Shown in pieces: positions 26,771 to 32,891 of a DNA stretch of 32,891 nucleotides (position 1 is the first letter of the stretch; every line of letters begins with the position of its first letter). The stretch lies in NCBI RefSeq assembly GCF_026319365.1, contig NZ_JAPDMS010000001.1:662517-695407 (forward strand), written 5' to 3'. The notes under the pieces were generated by a model that did not search any database, was not told the origin of the DNA, and saw only the letters and a program-made list of their open reading frames with translations. The stretch comes from Methylophaga sp. OBS1 (lineage in GTDB: Bacteria; Pseudomonadota; Gammaproteobacteria; Nitrosococcales; Methylophagaceae). The translations under genes were made by a program, and so were the position numbers.

Positions 26771-29425
26771 TTATGCCTTAACCGGGTTCATTGCATCCGC
26801 TTTGATGTCGTATTTCTTGATCGCATCAGCGACAACTTCAGGCTTGATTTCGCCCTGCTCTGCCAGCGTGCTCAAGGTAGCCACGACAACGTGATAGCGG
26901 TCGACTTCAAAGAAACTACGCAGTTTCTCACGGGTGTCGCTGCGGCCAAAGCCGTCAGTGCCCAGCACAGTAAACGGCGCTTTAACCCATGGGCGGATTT
27001 GCTCAGCATAGATGCGGATATAATCCGTTGCAGCAACCACAACACCCGGCTCGTCATCCAGGCATTCAGACACGTAACTGCGTTTCTTGTCAGCACCCGG
27101 ATGCAGGCGGTTATAACGATCAACTTCCTGACCGTCACGGGTCAGCTCATTGATGCTGGTCGCGCTCCAGACGGTGGCAGCCACTTTCCAGTCTTTTTCC
27201 AGCAGTTCTGCAGCCGCTTCCACTTCACGCAGGATAGTGCCGCTGCCCAGCAGTTGTGCTTTCAGCTTATGCTTACCACCCGCTCTGAGTTTGTACATAC
27301 CTTTGATGATGCCTTCCTCGGCACCTTTTGGCATTTCAGGGTGCTGGTAGTTTTCGTTCATCGCGGTGATGTAATAGAAAACATTCTCCTGCTTCTCGTA
27401 CATACGTTTCATACCGTTATGTACGATAACCGCCATTTCATAGGCATAAGTCGGGTCGTAGCTGACACAGTTCGGAATCGCGTTTGCCATCAGCAGGTTA
27501 TGACCATCCTGATGCTGCAGACCTTCACCATTCAGGGTAGTACGACCGGCAGTACCGCCAATCAGGAAACCTTTGGCCTGCATATCGCCGGCCAGCCACC
27601 ACAGGTCACCGACCCGCTGGTAACCGAACATGGAGTAATAGATGTAGAACGGCACCATGTTTACGCCATAGTTGGCATAAGCGGTTGCCGCAGACACCCA
27701 CTCGGCCATGGAGCCGGCTTCGTTGATACCCTCTTCCAGGATCTGGCCTTTGGTATCTTCGCGGTACCACATGACCTTACCGGAATCTTCCGGTTCATAT
27801 CGCTGACCGGATGAAGAGTAGATGCCAATCGAGCGGAACAGGCCTTCCATACCAAAGGTACGGGCCTCATCCGGTACGATAGGCACGATGTTCTTGCCGA
27901 TTTTCTTGTCGCGAATCAGGGCGGTGAGAACGCGGACAAAAGCCATGGTGGTAGACAGTTCGCGATCACCACTGGATTTCAGTACGGCATCAAAGGTTTT
28001 CAGCTCAGGAATTTCCAGTGCCGGTGCATCGTGATTGCGTTTAGGCAGGAAACCACCCAATTCTTCACGACGTTCCAGCAGATATTTTTTCTCAGGACTG
28101 TCATCTTTGAGCTTGATGAACGGAATTTCATCAATGTCTTCATCGGAAACCGGAATATTGAAACGGTCACGGAAACGCTTCATCTGTTCGATTTCGAGTT
28201 TCTTCTGCTGGTGCGTGGTGTTCTGACCTTCACCAGCTTCGCCCATACCGTAACCTTTTACGGTTTTCGCGAGAATAACGGTCGGCTGTCCTTCATGCTC
28301 AACAGCACGTTTGTAAGCAGCATAGATCTTACGAGGATCATGGCCACCACGAGACAGGTGCCAGATGTCCTCGTCGGTCATATCGGAGACCATTTCCAGC
28401 AGCTCAGGATATTTGCCGAAGAAATGCTTACGCACATAAGCACCATCTTTGGCTTTGTAGTTCTGGTATTCACCATCGACCACTTCTTCCATGCGCTTGA
28501 GCAGCAGACCTTTGGTATCGCGGGCCAGCAGTTGATCCCAGCCACTGCCCCAGATCACTTTGATGACGTTCCAGCCGGCACCACGGAACAGGGCTTCCAG
28601 TTCCTGAATGATTTTGCCGTTACCACGTACCGGGCCATCAAGGCGCTGCAGGTTACAGTTAACAACATAAATCAGGTTGTCGAGTTTTTCACGACCCGCC
28701 AGCGTGATCGCACCCAGCGACTCCGGCTCATCCATTTCACCGTCACCCAGATAAGCCCAGACATGGCGACCTTCGGTGGCGACGATTTCACGGTGCTGCA
28801 TGTATTTCATGAAGCGCGCCTGGTAGATGGCGAGAATCGGACCCAGCCCCATTGATACAGTCGGGAACTGCCAGTAGTCCGGCATCAGCCAGGGGTGAGG
28901 GTAAGAAGACAGACCATTGCCGTCCACTTCAAAACGGAAGTTTTCCAGTTGCTCCTCGGTCAGGCGACCTTCCAGGAAAGAGCGGGCATAGATGCCGGGC
29001 GCCGAGTGGCCCTGGAAGAAGACCATATCGGAGCCGTTGCCATAATCATCCCCTTTAAAGAAGTGATTGAAGCCAACGTCGTACAGGGTGGCGGCGGATG
29101 AGAAGCTGGCAATATGACCACCGACAGATCCGGGTTTCATATTGGCTTTAACCACCATCGCCATCGCATTCCAGCGGATATACGATCTTAATTTATGTTC
29201 CATCGCCTGATCGCCAGGGATGCGTTCTTGCTGATCGACCGGAATCGTGTTGACGTAGGCGGTGTTGGCGCTATACGGCAGGTTGATGCCGGTGCGGCGT
29301 GCCATATCAATGAGTTTCTCAATGATATAGTGCGCTTTTTCATCACCACCGGCCTCAATCACAGACTCGAGTGCATCAAGCCATTCCTGAGTTTCCTGTG
29401 GATCGTGATCGACAAAATCAGTCAT
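26771..29425 (-). CDS. aceE: pyruvate dehydrogenase E1, homodimeric
   Basis: E1 decarboxylates pyruvate with thiamine diphosphate and transfers the acetyl group to lipoate on E2. The 884 residues match the single-chain E1 of gammaproteobacteria (887 in E. coli). The thiamine/Mg motif starts GDGEMDEP (227-234) and ends NCN (256-258). Also present is GYGMGEAGEGQNTTHQQKKL near residue 400, with the conserved His. The ribosome binding site AGAAGG lies seven bases before the ATG. It is the first gene of the aceE-aceF-lpd operon, driven by the region at 29426-29688. Confidence 0.97.
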   Translation of the reverse strand: MTDFVDHDPQETQEWLDALESVIEAGGDEKAHYIIEKLIDMARRTGINLPYSANTAYVNTIPVDQQERIPGDQAMEHKLRSYIRWNAMAMVVKANMKPGSVGGHIASFSSAATLYDVGFNHFFKGDDYGNGSDMVFFQGHSAPGIYARSFLEGRLTEEQLENFRFEVDGNGLSSYPHPWLMPDYWQFPTVSMGLGPILAIYQARFMKYMQHREIVATEGRHVWAYLGDGEMDEPESLGAITLAGREKLDNLIYVVNCNLQRLDGPVRGNGKIIQELEALFRGAGWNVIKVIWGSGWDQLLARDTKGLLLKRMEEVVDGEYQNYKAKDGAYVRKHFFGKYPELLEMVSDMTDEDIWHLSRGGHDPRKIYAAYKRAVEHEGQPTVILAKTVKGYGMGEAGEGQNTTHQQKKLEIEQMKRFRDRFNIPVSDEDIDEIPFIKLKDDSPEKKYLLERREELGGFLPKRNHDAPALEIPELKTFDAVLKSSGDRELSTTMAFVRVLTALIRDKKIGKNIVPIVPDEARTFGMEGLFRSIGIYSSSGQRYEPEDSGKVMWYREDTKGQILEEGINEAGSMAEWVSAATAYANYGVNMVPFYIYYSMFGYQRVGDLWWLAGDMQAKGFLIGGTAGRTTLNGEGLQHQDGHNLLMANAIPNCVSYDPTYAYEMAVIVHNGMKRMYEKQENVFYYITAMNENYQHPEMPKGAEEGIIKGMYKLRAGGKHKLKAQLLGSGTILREVEAAAELLEKDWKVAATVWSATSINELTRDGQEVDRYNRLHPGADKKRSYVSECLDDEPGVVVAATDYIRIYAEQIRPWVKAPFTVLGTDGFGRSDTREKLRSFFEVDRYHVVVATLSTLAEQGEIKPEVVADAIKKYDIKADAMNPVKA

Positions 29426-29688
29426 AAATACCTTCTTTAATCATTACGCGATGAGTATCAGCGGGACATTGTAACAGTTTTTGTTCAAAATCATCTTCAC
29501 AACACCCTGCTGAGACAGGCTGAATGCCGCTCAATGCGAAGAAAAATCTTTACTGGCAAATATTTATCAAACAGCAGCGATTCTCAACAAGATTAAAAAT
29601 TGTTGTGAATCTGCTTGTTGGGAAAAACGGGGAAATGTGGACTGCCTGACGACGATATCAGACATCATCTCCACCCTTTAAGGCTGAC
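29426..29688 (-). promoter_or_regulatory. regulatory region upstream of aceE
   Basis: This 263-base AT-rich space between msrQ and aceE (both minus strand) has no gene. On the minus strand TGTTACAAT (29476-29468) fits an extended -10, leaving a leader of about 36 bases. About 115 bases further upstream lies CAACAA (29585-29590) facing TTGTTG (29600-29605), plus a second TTGTTG at 29615-29620, which could be regulator sites. No PdhR-box-like sequence is recognised. I see no strong terminator behind msrQ. Confidence 0.5.
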
Positions 29689-30348
29689 TCAGCTTTTTTG
29701 TCGCGCCGCGTGCACCAGGCGCACTCCCAGCAATCCGGTGAGAATCACAATGTAGACTACCGGCTCGCGGATATCGGCCTTGACCAGCATGAGGAAATGC
29801 ACACAGGCTGCGGCGGCAACAAAATAGGACAATCTGTGTAATTTTTTCCAGCGACGGCCTCCCATACGCTTCACCATTTTGTTCGTGGAAGTCATCACTA
29901 AAGGCAACAGTGCGACAAAGTTGATGAAGCCGACGGTAATAAACGGGCGTTTGATGATATCGCGCCAGATTTCACTCCAGTCGAAAAACTGATCCAGCCC
30001 CAGATAGAGCAGCATATGCACCGTGGCATAGAAAAAGGCAAACAGCCCCAGCATGCGACGAAAACGAACAAGCTGATTGAGCCCGGTCAACCAACGCAAC
30101 GGAGTGACACAAAGCGTTATCAATAAAAAGCGCAGCGCCCAGAGCCCACTCAGACGTGTGACCGTATCAATCGGATTGGCCCCAAGCTGATGACTGAAAA
30201 AACCCCAGACCATGTAGACAAAAGGCCATAAACAGAGCAAGAACAGTCCTGCTTTGAGGTGGCTGACTTTGATCAGCTTGTGCTTGTCTTTGCTAGAAAT
30301 AGCGTTTGAGGTCCATGCCTGTATAGAGCTCAGCAACGTCATCACCAT
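29689..30348 (-). CDS. msrQ: MsrQ, haem-binding membrane subunit of MsrPQ
   Basis: MsrQ is a haem b membrane protein that feeds quinone electrons to MsrP. Six hydrophobic segments are visible, with conserved histidines in [11 protein letters not shown] and KKLHRLSYF and a third in ACVHFLML. The fold and size (219 residues) match the former YedZ family. The start is uncertain: homologs begin near the segment [10 protein letters not shown], but no ATG, GTG or TTG lies there. The nearest starts are ATG at 30348 and 30342 and TTG at 30336, which put it about 50 bases inside msrP. It is the last gene of the operon starting at 32281. Confidence 0.93.
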   Translation of the reverse strand: MVMTLLSSIQAWTSNAISSKDKHKLIKVSHLKAGLFLLCLWPFVYMVWGFFSHQLGANPIDTVTRLSGLWALRFLLITLCVTPLRWLTGLNQLVRFRRMLGLFAFFYATVHMLLYLGLDQFFDWSEIWRDIIKRPFITVGFINFVALLPLVMTSTNKMVKRMGGRRWKKLHRLSYFVAAAACVHFLMLVKADIREPVVYIVILTGLLGVRLVHAARQKS

Positions 30349-31252
30349 ATCCGTTAAACATCAGCGTATCGCGTTTGAGAAACTCGCCGATACGACGCTC
30401 TTTGCGCTGGCTCCAGCGCGGATGATCCACATTCGGGTTTACGTTGGAATAAAAACCATACTCGCTGGCATTGGCTTTAACCCACGCGGTGTAGGGCATT
30501 TTCTCGACAAAACGAATGCGGACTATCGACTTGATACTCTTGAATCCATACTTCCAGGGCACCACCAAGCGAATCGGCGCACCATTCTGTCCCAGCAGTT
30601 CTTTACCATAGAGGCCCACAGACAGGATGGTCAGCGGATGCATCGCTTCATCAATACGTAGCCCTTCCACGTATGGCCACTCGAGTACATCACGACGCTG
30701 TCCGGGCATCTGCTCCGGGTCATACAAGGTAGTGAACTCGACAAATTTGGCTTTTGAGGTCGGCTTGGCCTGCTTGAGCAGCTCTCCCAGCGGGAAACCA
30801 ATCCATGGGATCACCATAGACCAGCCCTCCACACAGCGCATACGATAAATACGTTCCTCCATGGTGAAGGGTTTGACCAGATCGTCGTATTCAAATACGC
30901 CCGGGTTCTCGCATTCCCCGTCTATTTCCACGCGCCAGGGCTTGGACTCATCGGGGAACTCGGTGGCATAAAGAGACGGCGCCTCTTTACTGGTGCCGAA
31001 TTCATAAAAGTTGTTGTAGGTGGTAATCGCCTCAAACGTCGTTTTTTCTTCGTCAGTGGAAAACTGGCTTTTTTTCAGGGTTTCATAGACCTTGAGTTCG
31101 TCGACCGGTTTGGCAAGCCCTACTGAGGGCAATGCCGAGGCGAGGCCCACCGAAATGGCGGTGTTGAGAAACTGTCTGCGATTTTTATAGACCTGATAAT
31201 CGGTGACTTCTGACTCGGGCAGGTCCCAGGATTTTTTGCGTTTGATAAACAT
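30293..31252 (-). CDS. msrP: MsrP, periplasmic protein-methionine-sulfoxide reductase
   Basis: MsrP is a molybdenum-cofactor enzyme that repairs both stereoisomers of methionine sulfoxide in periplasmic proteins, after hypochlorite or other oxidant attack. The twin-arginine signal NRRQFLNTA (residues 24-32) sends it folded across the membrane. The Mo-binding cysteine is Cys140 in [15 protein letters not shown]. The 319 residues match the family (334 in E. coli). GAGGTGA lies just before the ATG, which directly abuts the DoxX-gene stop (TAGATG). The neighbouring msrQ supplies electrons. Placement after an HvfA-type peptide and DoxX gene is unusual for this pair. Confidence 0.96.
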   Translation of the reverse strand: MFIKRKKSWDLPESEVTDYQVYKNRRQFLNTAISVGLASALPSVGLAKPVDELKVYETLKKSQFSTDEEKTTFEAITTYNNFYEFGTSKEAPSLYATEFPDESKPWRVEIDGECENPGVFEYDDLVKPFTMEERIYRMRCVEGWSMVIPWIGFPLGELLKQAKPTSKAKFVEFTTLYDPEQMPGQRRDVLEWPYVEGLRIDEAMHPLTILSVGLYGKELLGQNGAPIRLVVPWKYGFKSIKSIVRIRFVEKMPYTAWVKANASEYGFYSNVNPNVDHPRWSQRKERRIGEFLKRDTLMFNGYGDDVAELYTGMDLKRYF

Positions 31253-31882
31253 CTAATCACCTCGATTTTGCCGGCATTGATGCACAATCCAGTAATCCAG
31301 ACTCAAATACTTACCGGCACCGATAAAAAACAGCGTCAGCAGCATGACAAAGTAAGTCGCGGCGAACTCAATGCCATTGTTCAGCACAACAAAACTACCG
31401 GTTTCAGCCAGCCAGTCGTAATTGCCATGTTCCTGCAGAATGCTGCGAGCTTTCTCCAGTCTATCCATGGCGCCGTCAAGATTATCTGAAGGAAAAGCAC
31501 TCATGCCGTCGTGGATTGCCTGCCAGCCGTTTTGCCAGTGCACAGTGACCGCAGCGACGACCATCGTGATCATCAGGGGAATCGCCATCCAACGCACCGC
31601 CAGGCCCAACAACAAGGCAATAGCACCGAAGTACTCAGCCCCCCAGGCGAGATAGGCCATCAGCTCGGGAAAGGGTAATCCCAGGCCCCAATCCGGGTTG
31701 GCAAACCAGTTGATGGTGTTTTCCAGCGAGCTGTCAGCATCAAACGGATTCCATTTGTTGTTGGCAGCCACCCAGAACACCGGAACCAGATAAAGTCGTA
31801 ACAGCAGTGGCGCAAGAAAATCGACACCGCGGGTTTTATCCAAGCCATTTTTCAGAGTACAGCCGAGGCGAGTCAGTATCAT
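31253..31882 (-). CDS. DoxX-family membrane protein (HvfX-like)
   Basis: A 209-residue inner-membrane protein of the DoxX family. Hydrophobic segments are near residues 23-40 (LAPLLLRLYLVPVFWVAA), 73-115 (two helices, including GAIALLLGLAVRWMAIPLMI) and 170-192 (the last, FVMLLTLFFIGAGKYL). A soluble stretch from about 116 to 160 faces one side. DoxX proteins next to EGKCG-type peptides are called HvfX and are thought to help handle the modified peptide or copper; the exact role is not known. AGGGA precedes the ATG. It follows the peptide gene after a 72-base gap with a strong hairpin and abuts msrP, suggesting one transcript for all four genes. Confidence 0.85.
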   Translation of the reverse strand: MILTRLGCTLKNGLDKTRGVDFLAPLLLRLYLVPVFWVAANNKWNPFDADSSLENTINWFANPDWGLGLPFPELMAYLAWGAEYFGAIALLLGLAVRWMAIPLMITMVVAAVTVHWQNGWQAIHDGMSAFPSDNLDGAMDRLEKARSILQEHGNYDWLAETGSFVVLNNGIEFAATYFVMLLTLFFIGAGKYLSLDYWIVHQCRQNRGD

Positions 31883-31902
31883 GATGATGCTTCCCTATGA
31901 AA

Positions 31903-31930
31903 GGATAAGGGCTCTGATGAGCCCTTATCC
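31903..31930 (-). terminator. intercistronic hairpin between the peptide gene and the DoxX gene
   Basis: A perfect 12-bp stem (31903-31914 and 31919-31930) with the loop TGAT, 24 bases after the peptide gene's stop. Read on the minus strand it is followed only by TTTC, so it is probably a partial terminator or RNA-stabilising hairpin rather than a full stop. It would favour a high peptide-to-DoxX/MsrPQ ratio. Confidence 0.65.
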
Positions 31931-31954
31931 GTCTATCAGATGTGGGCGGTTGGT

Positions 31955-32281
31955 TTACTTGTTACCACCACACTTGGCTTCACCACACTTGCCTTCATCC
32001 ATTTTTTTGTCGCCGCCACATTTACCTTCTTCGGCTTTTTTATCACCGCCACATTTGGCTTCGCCGCATTTACCTTCTTCGGTTTTCTTGTCACCGCCAC
32101 ACTTGGCTTCACCACATTTGCCTTCTTCAGCATGATGTTCTGCCAGTTGCATATAGCCGTTGGACAGTTCCTGAGCAGCAAAGGGGTTCTCAGCACTGGC
32201 GATGCTGGGAGACAGTGCCAGACCAGCAGTCATAGCAGCACTGGCAGCGATTGCAATAGAGGTTTTCTTGCTTGTAGCCAT
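31955..32281 (-). CDS. HvfA/bufferin-type cysteine-rich peptide precursor
   Basis: A 108-residue exported peptide. Residues 1-30 form a Sec signal (MATSKK then a hydrophobic stretch, cleavage after SIASA). Then comes a short leader-like part with NPFAAQELSNGYMQLAEHH (32-50). Residues 52-108 are tandem repeats of about 16 residues with four EGKCG motifs (Cys56, 72, 88, 99) and three EAKCGG units (Cys61, 77, 104). This is the pattern of HvfA/bufferin precursors, whose EGKCG cysteines are changed by an MNIO enzyme to oxazolone/thioamide copper ligands; that modification is known for the family, not shown here. GAAGGA seven bases before the ATG at 32281 fixes the start; an in-frame ATG at 32308 would have no such site. 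Other reading: an unmodified Cys/Lys-rich metal-binding or oxidant sink. Confidence 0.85.
   Translation of the reverse strand: MATSKKTSIAIAASAAMTAGLALSPSIASAENPFAAQELSNGYMQLAEHHAEEGKCGEAKCGGDKKTEEGKCGEAKCGGDKKAEEGKCGGDKKMDEGKCGEAKCGGNK
31958..32128 (-). repeat. coding tandem repeat in the EGKCG peptide gene
   Basis: Four units of 48, 48, 33 and 42 bases encode EEGKCGEAKCGGDKK-type repeats. The third unit lacks 15 bases (EAKCG), the fourth lacks its last two codons at the gene's end. Units are near-identical in DNA with a few synonymous changes, as expected for recent repeat expansion or slippage. Confidence 0.9.
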
Positions 32282-32344
32282 GGTTATATCCTTCTCGTTG
32301 TGAAACAAAAAACAACCGGCCGCGCATGAGCCAGTCCTGCTACC

Positions 32345-32373
32345 ATAGACTTTTATGTTCGGTGATTGTTACA
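32345..32373 (-). promoter_or_regulatory. candidate ECF-sigma promoter of the peptide-doxX-msrPQ operon
   Basis: On the minus strand TGTAACA (32373-32367) is followed after exactly 16 bases by GTCTAT (32350-32345). The GTAAC -35 form with a 16-base spacer is common among ECF promoters such as SigF-type. It points towards the peptide gene, whose ATG lies about 64 bases further. It also sits just seven bases before the sigma gene's ATG. Confidence 0.55.
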
Positions 32374-32379
32374 AACAGA

Positions 32380-32891
32380 ATGAAAAAAATTGCCTCAGCC
32401 GAGCAAATGGACGAACAAACGCTGATTACAAAGCTGATTGAGGGTGATGGTGACGCCTTTGAATTTGTCGTTGGGCGCTACCACAGCATCATGCTCTCGG
32501 TCGCCAGAGCGATAATCGGTGAAGCCTTTGCAGATGACGTGGTGCAGGAAGCCTGGATATCCGCTATCCATGCCCTGCCACGCTTTGAAGGCCGATCCAG
32601 TCTTAAAACCTGGCTGCTACAAATCACGGGTAACAGTGCCAAGAGCCGTTTGCGACGTGAGCGTCGGCAATTGTCTCTGGATGATGGCTGGCAGGCCGAG
32701 CCGGATGAGAAGTTCGATAAGCGCGGACATCGGATTGATGATGTGCTGCCATGGAATATTGAGACGCCCGATGCTCTGCTGGAAAACGAACAACTGAGAC
32801 AAGTCATCGAAGACACGTTTCAGGCATTACCCCCGCATCAACGGGCCGTGCTGACTATGGCAGATATAGAAGGTCTGAAGATGGCAGAGAT
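32380..32891 (+). CDS. ECF-family RNA polymerase sigma factor (partial, runs off the window)
   Basis: An open frame from the ATG at 32380 stays open to the end of the window: 170 codons plus two bases. Residues about 13-95 match sigma region 2 (AFADDVVQEAWI at 49-60 is region 2.2, LKTWLLQITGNSAKSRLRRERR at 75-96 the region 2.3-2.4 part). A linker with DEKFDKRGHRIDD follows. Region 4 begins near residue 145 (FQALPPHQRAVLTM ADIEGL). There is no region 1 or 3, as in ECF factors. The start could also be GTG at 32362 or ATG at 32407; no clear ribosome binding site helps. It is divergent from the peptide operon and likely controls it. An anti-sigma factor would be expected beyond the right edge. 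Confidence 0.88.
   Translation, partial: MKKIASAEQMDEQTLITKLIEGDGDAFEFVVGRYHSIMLSVARAIIGEAFADDVVQEAWISAIHALPRFEGRSSLKTWLLQITGNSAKSRLRRERRQLSLDDGWQAEPDEKFDKRGHRIDDVLPWNIETPDALLENEQLRQVIEDTFQALPPHQRAVLTMADIEGLKMAE

Noticed and set aside
26312..27814. 500-codon open frame on the plus strand opposite aceF/aceE
   Set aside because: It lies wholly antisense to two unmistakable genes, has no ribosome binding site, and its composition is that of a mirror frame of high-bias codons.
28031..28855. 274-codon plus-strand frame opposite aceE
   Set aside because: Antisense shadow of a certain gene, with no recognisable protein pattern.
29643..29688. Terminator behind msrQ
   Set aside because: Only a four-base pairing with a long loop and no T-run is found.
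31958..32128. Tandem repeats as a CRISPR or non-coding satellite
   Set aside because: Units follow each other without unique spacers, are in frame, and differ mainly at synonymous positions; they are coding repeats.
31881..32135. Plus-strand frame with repeated LASPHLPSS units, and similar repeat frames
   Set aside because: These are other-frame readings of the EGKCG tandem repeat. The minus frame has a signal peptide and a strong ribosome binding site.

Overview
The window carries a dense, typical gammaproteobacterial chromosome segment with about 32 protein genes, no rRNA or tRNA genes, no CRISPR array and no insertion sequences. Gene content and order (recJ and hda beside a DUF2066 gene; purM-purN; mnmA-hflD-acnB-purB; a homodimeric pyruvate dehydrogenase whose E3 subunit carries its own lipoyl domain) point to an aerobic marine-type gammaproteobacterium. 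A Methylophaga-like organism is my best guess, but the sequence alone does not prove it.

Layout. 141-6164 (minus) is one tightly packed six-gene block: DUF2066 exported protein, CDP-alcohol phosphatidyltransferase, AI-2E/PerM-type permease, hda, an RpfE-like protein and recJ. Several of its genes overlap by a few bases at start/stop. Divergent from it, 6272-9284 (plus) holds purM, purN, a DUF3108 exported protein and an ADP-ribose Nudix hydrolase. 9285-11217 (minus) holds a PGPGW membrane protein, a hexose-6-phosphate mutarotase and slyD. After a 340-base gap, 11558-14292 (plus) is rluE-nudJ-mnmA-hflD, ending in a bidirectional terminator shared with acnB (minus). 17073-20373 (plus) is purB followed by three less known genes: a DUF7931 protein, a secretin-like periplasmic protein and a nitroreductase. 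20370-23549 (minus) holds a GGEEF protein, argG and dam. 23649-29425 (minus) is the aceE-aceF-lpd operon.

The right end is the least ordinary part. 29689-32281 (minus) reads as a four-gene operon: a small exported peptide with four EGKCG motifs (HvfA/bufferin type, a family of copper-binding RiPP precursors), a DoxX-family membrane protein (HvfX type), and the periplasmic methionine sulfoxide reductase pair MsrP and MsrQ. Divergent from it at 32380 begins an ECF sigma factor that runs off the window. A sequence resembling an ECF promoter lies directly upstream of the peptide gene. The usual modifying enzyme (MNIO/DUF692) and its DUF2063 partner are not between these genes. The arrangement suggests a sigma-controlled envelope stress system joining a cysteine-rich metal-binding or oxidant-scavenging peptide to repair of oxidised methionines. 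It recalls the published Azospira SigF-MrpX-YedY/YedZ hypochlorite response, but with a cysteine/lysine-rich peptide in place of the methionine-rich one.
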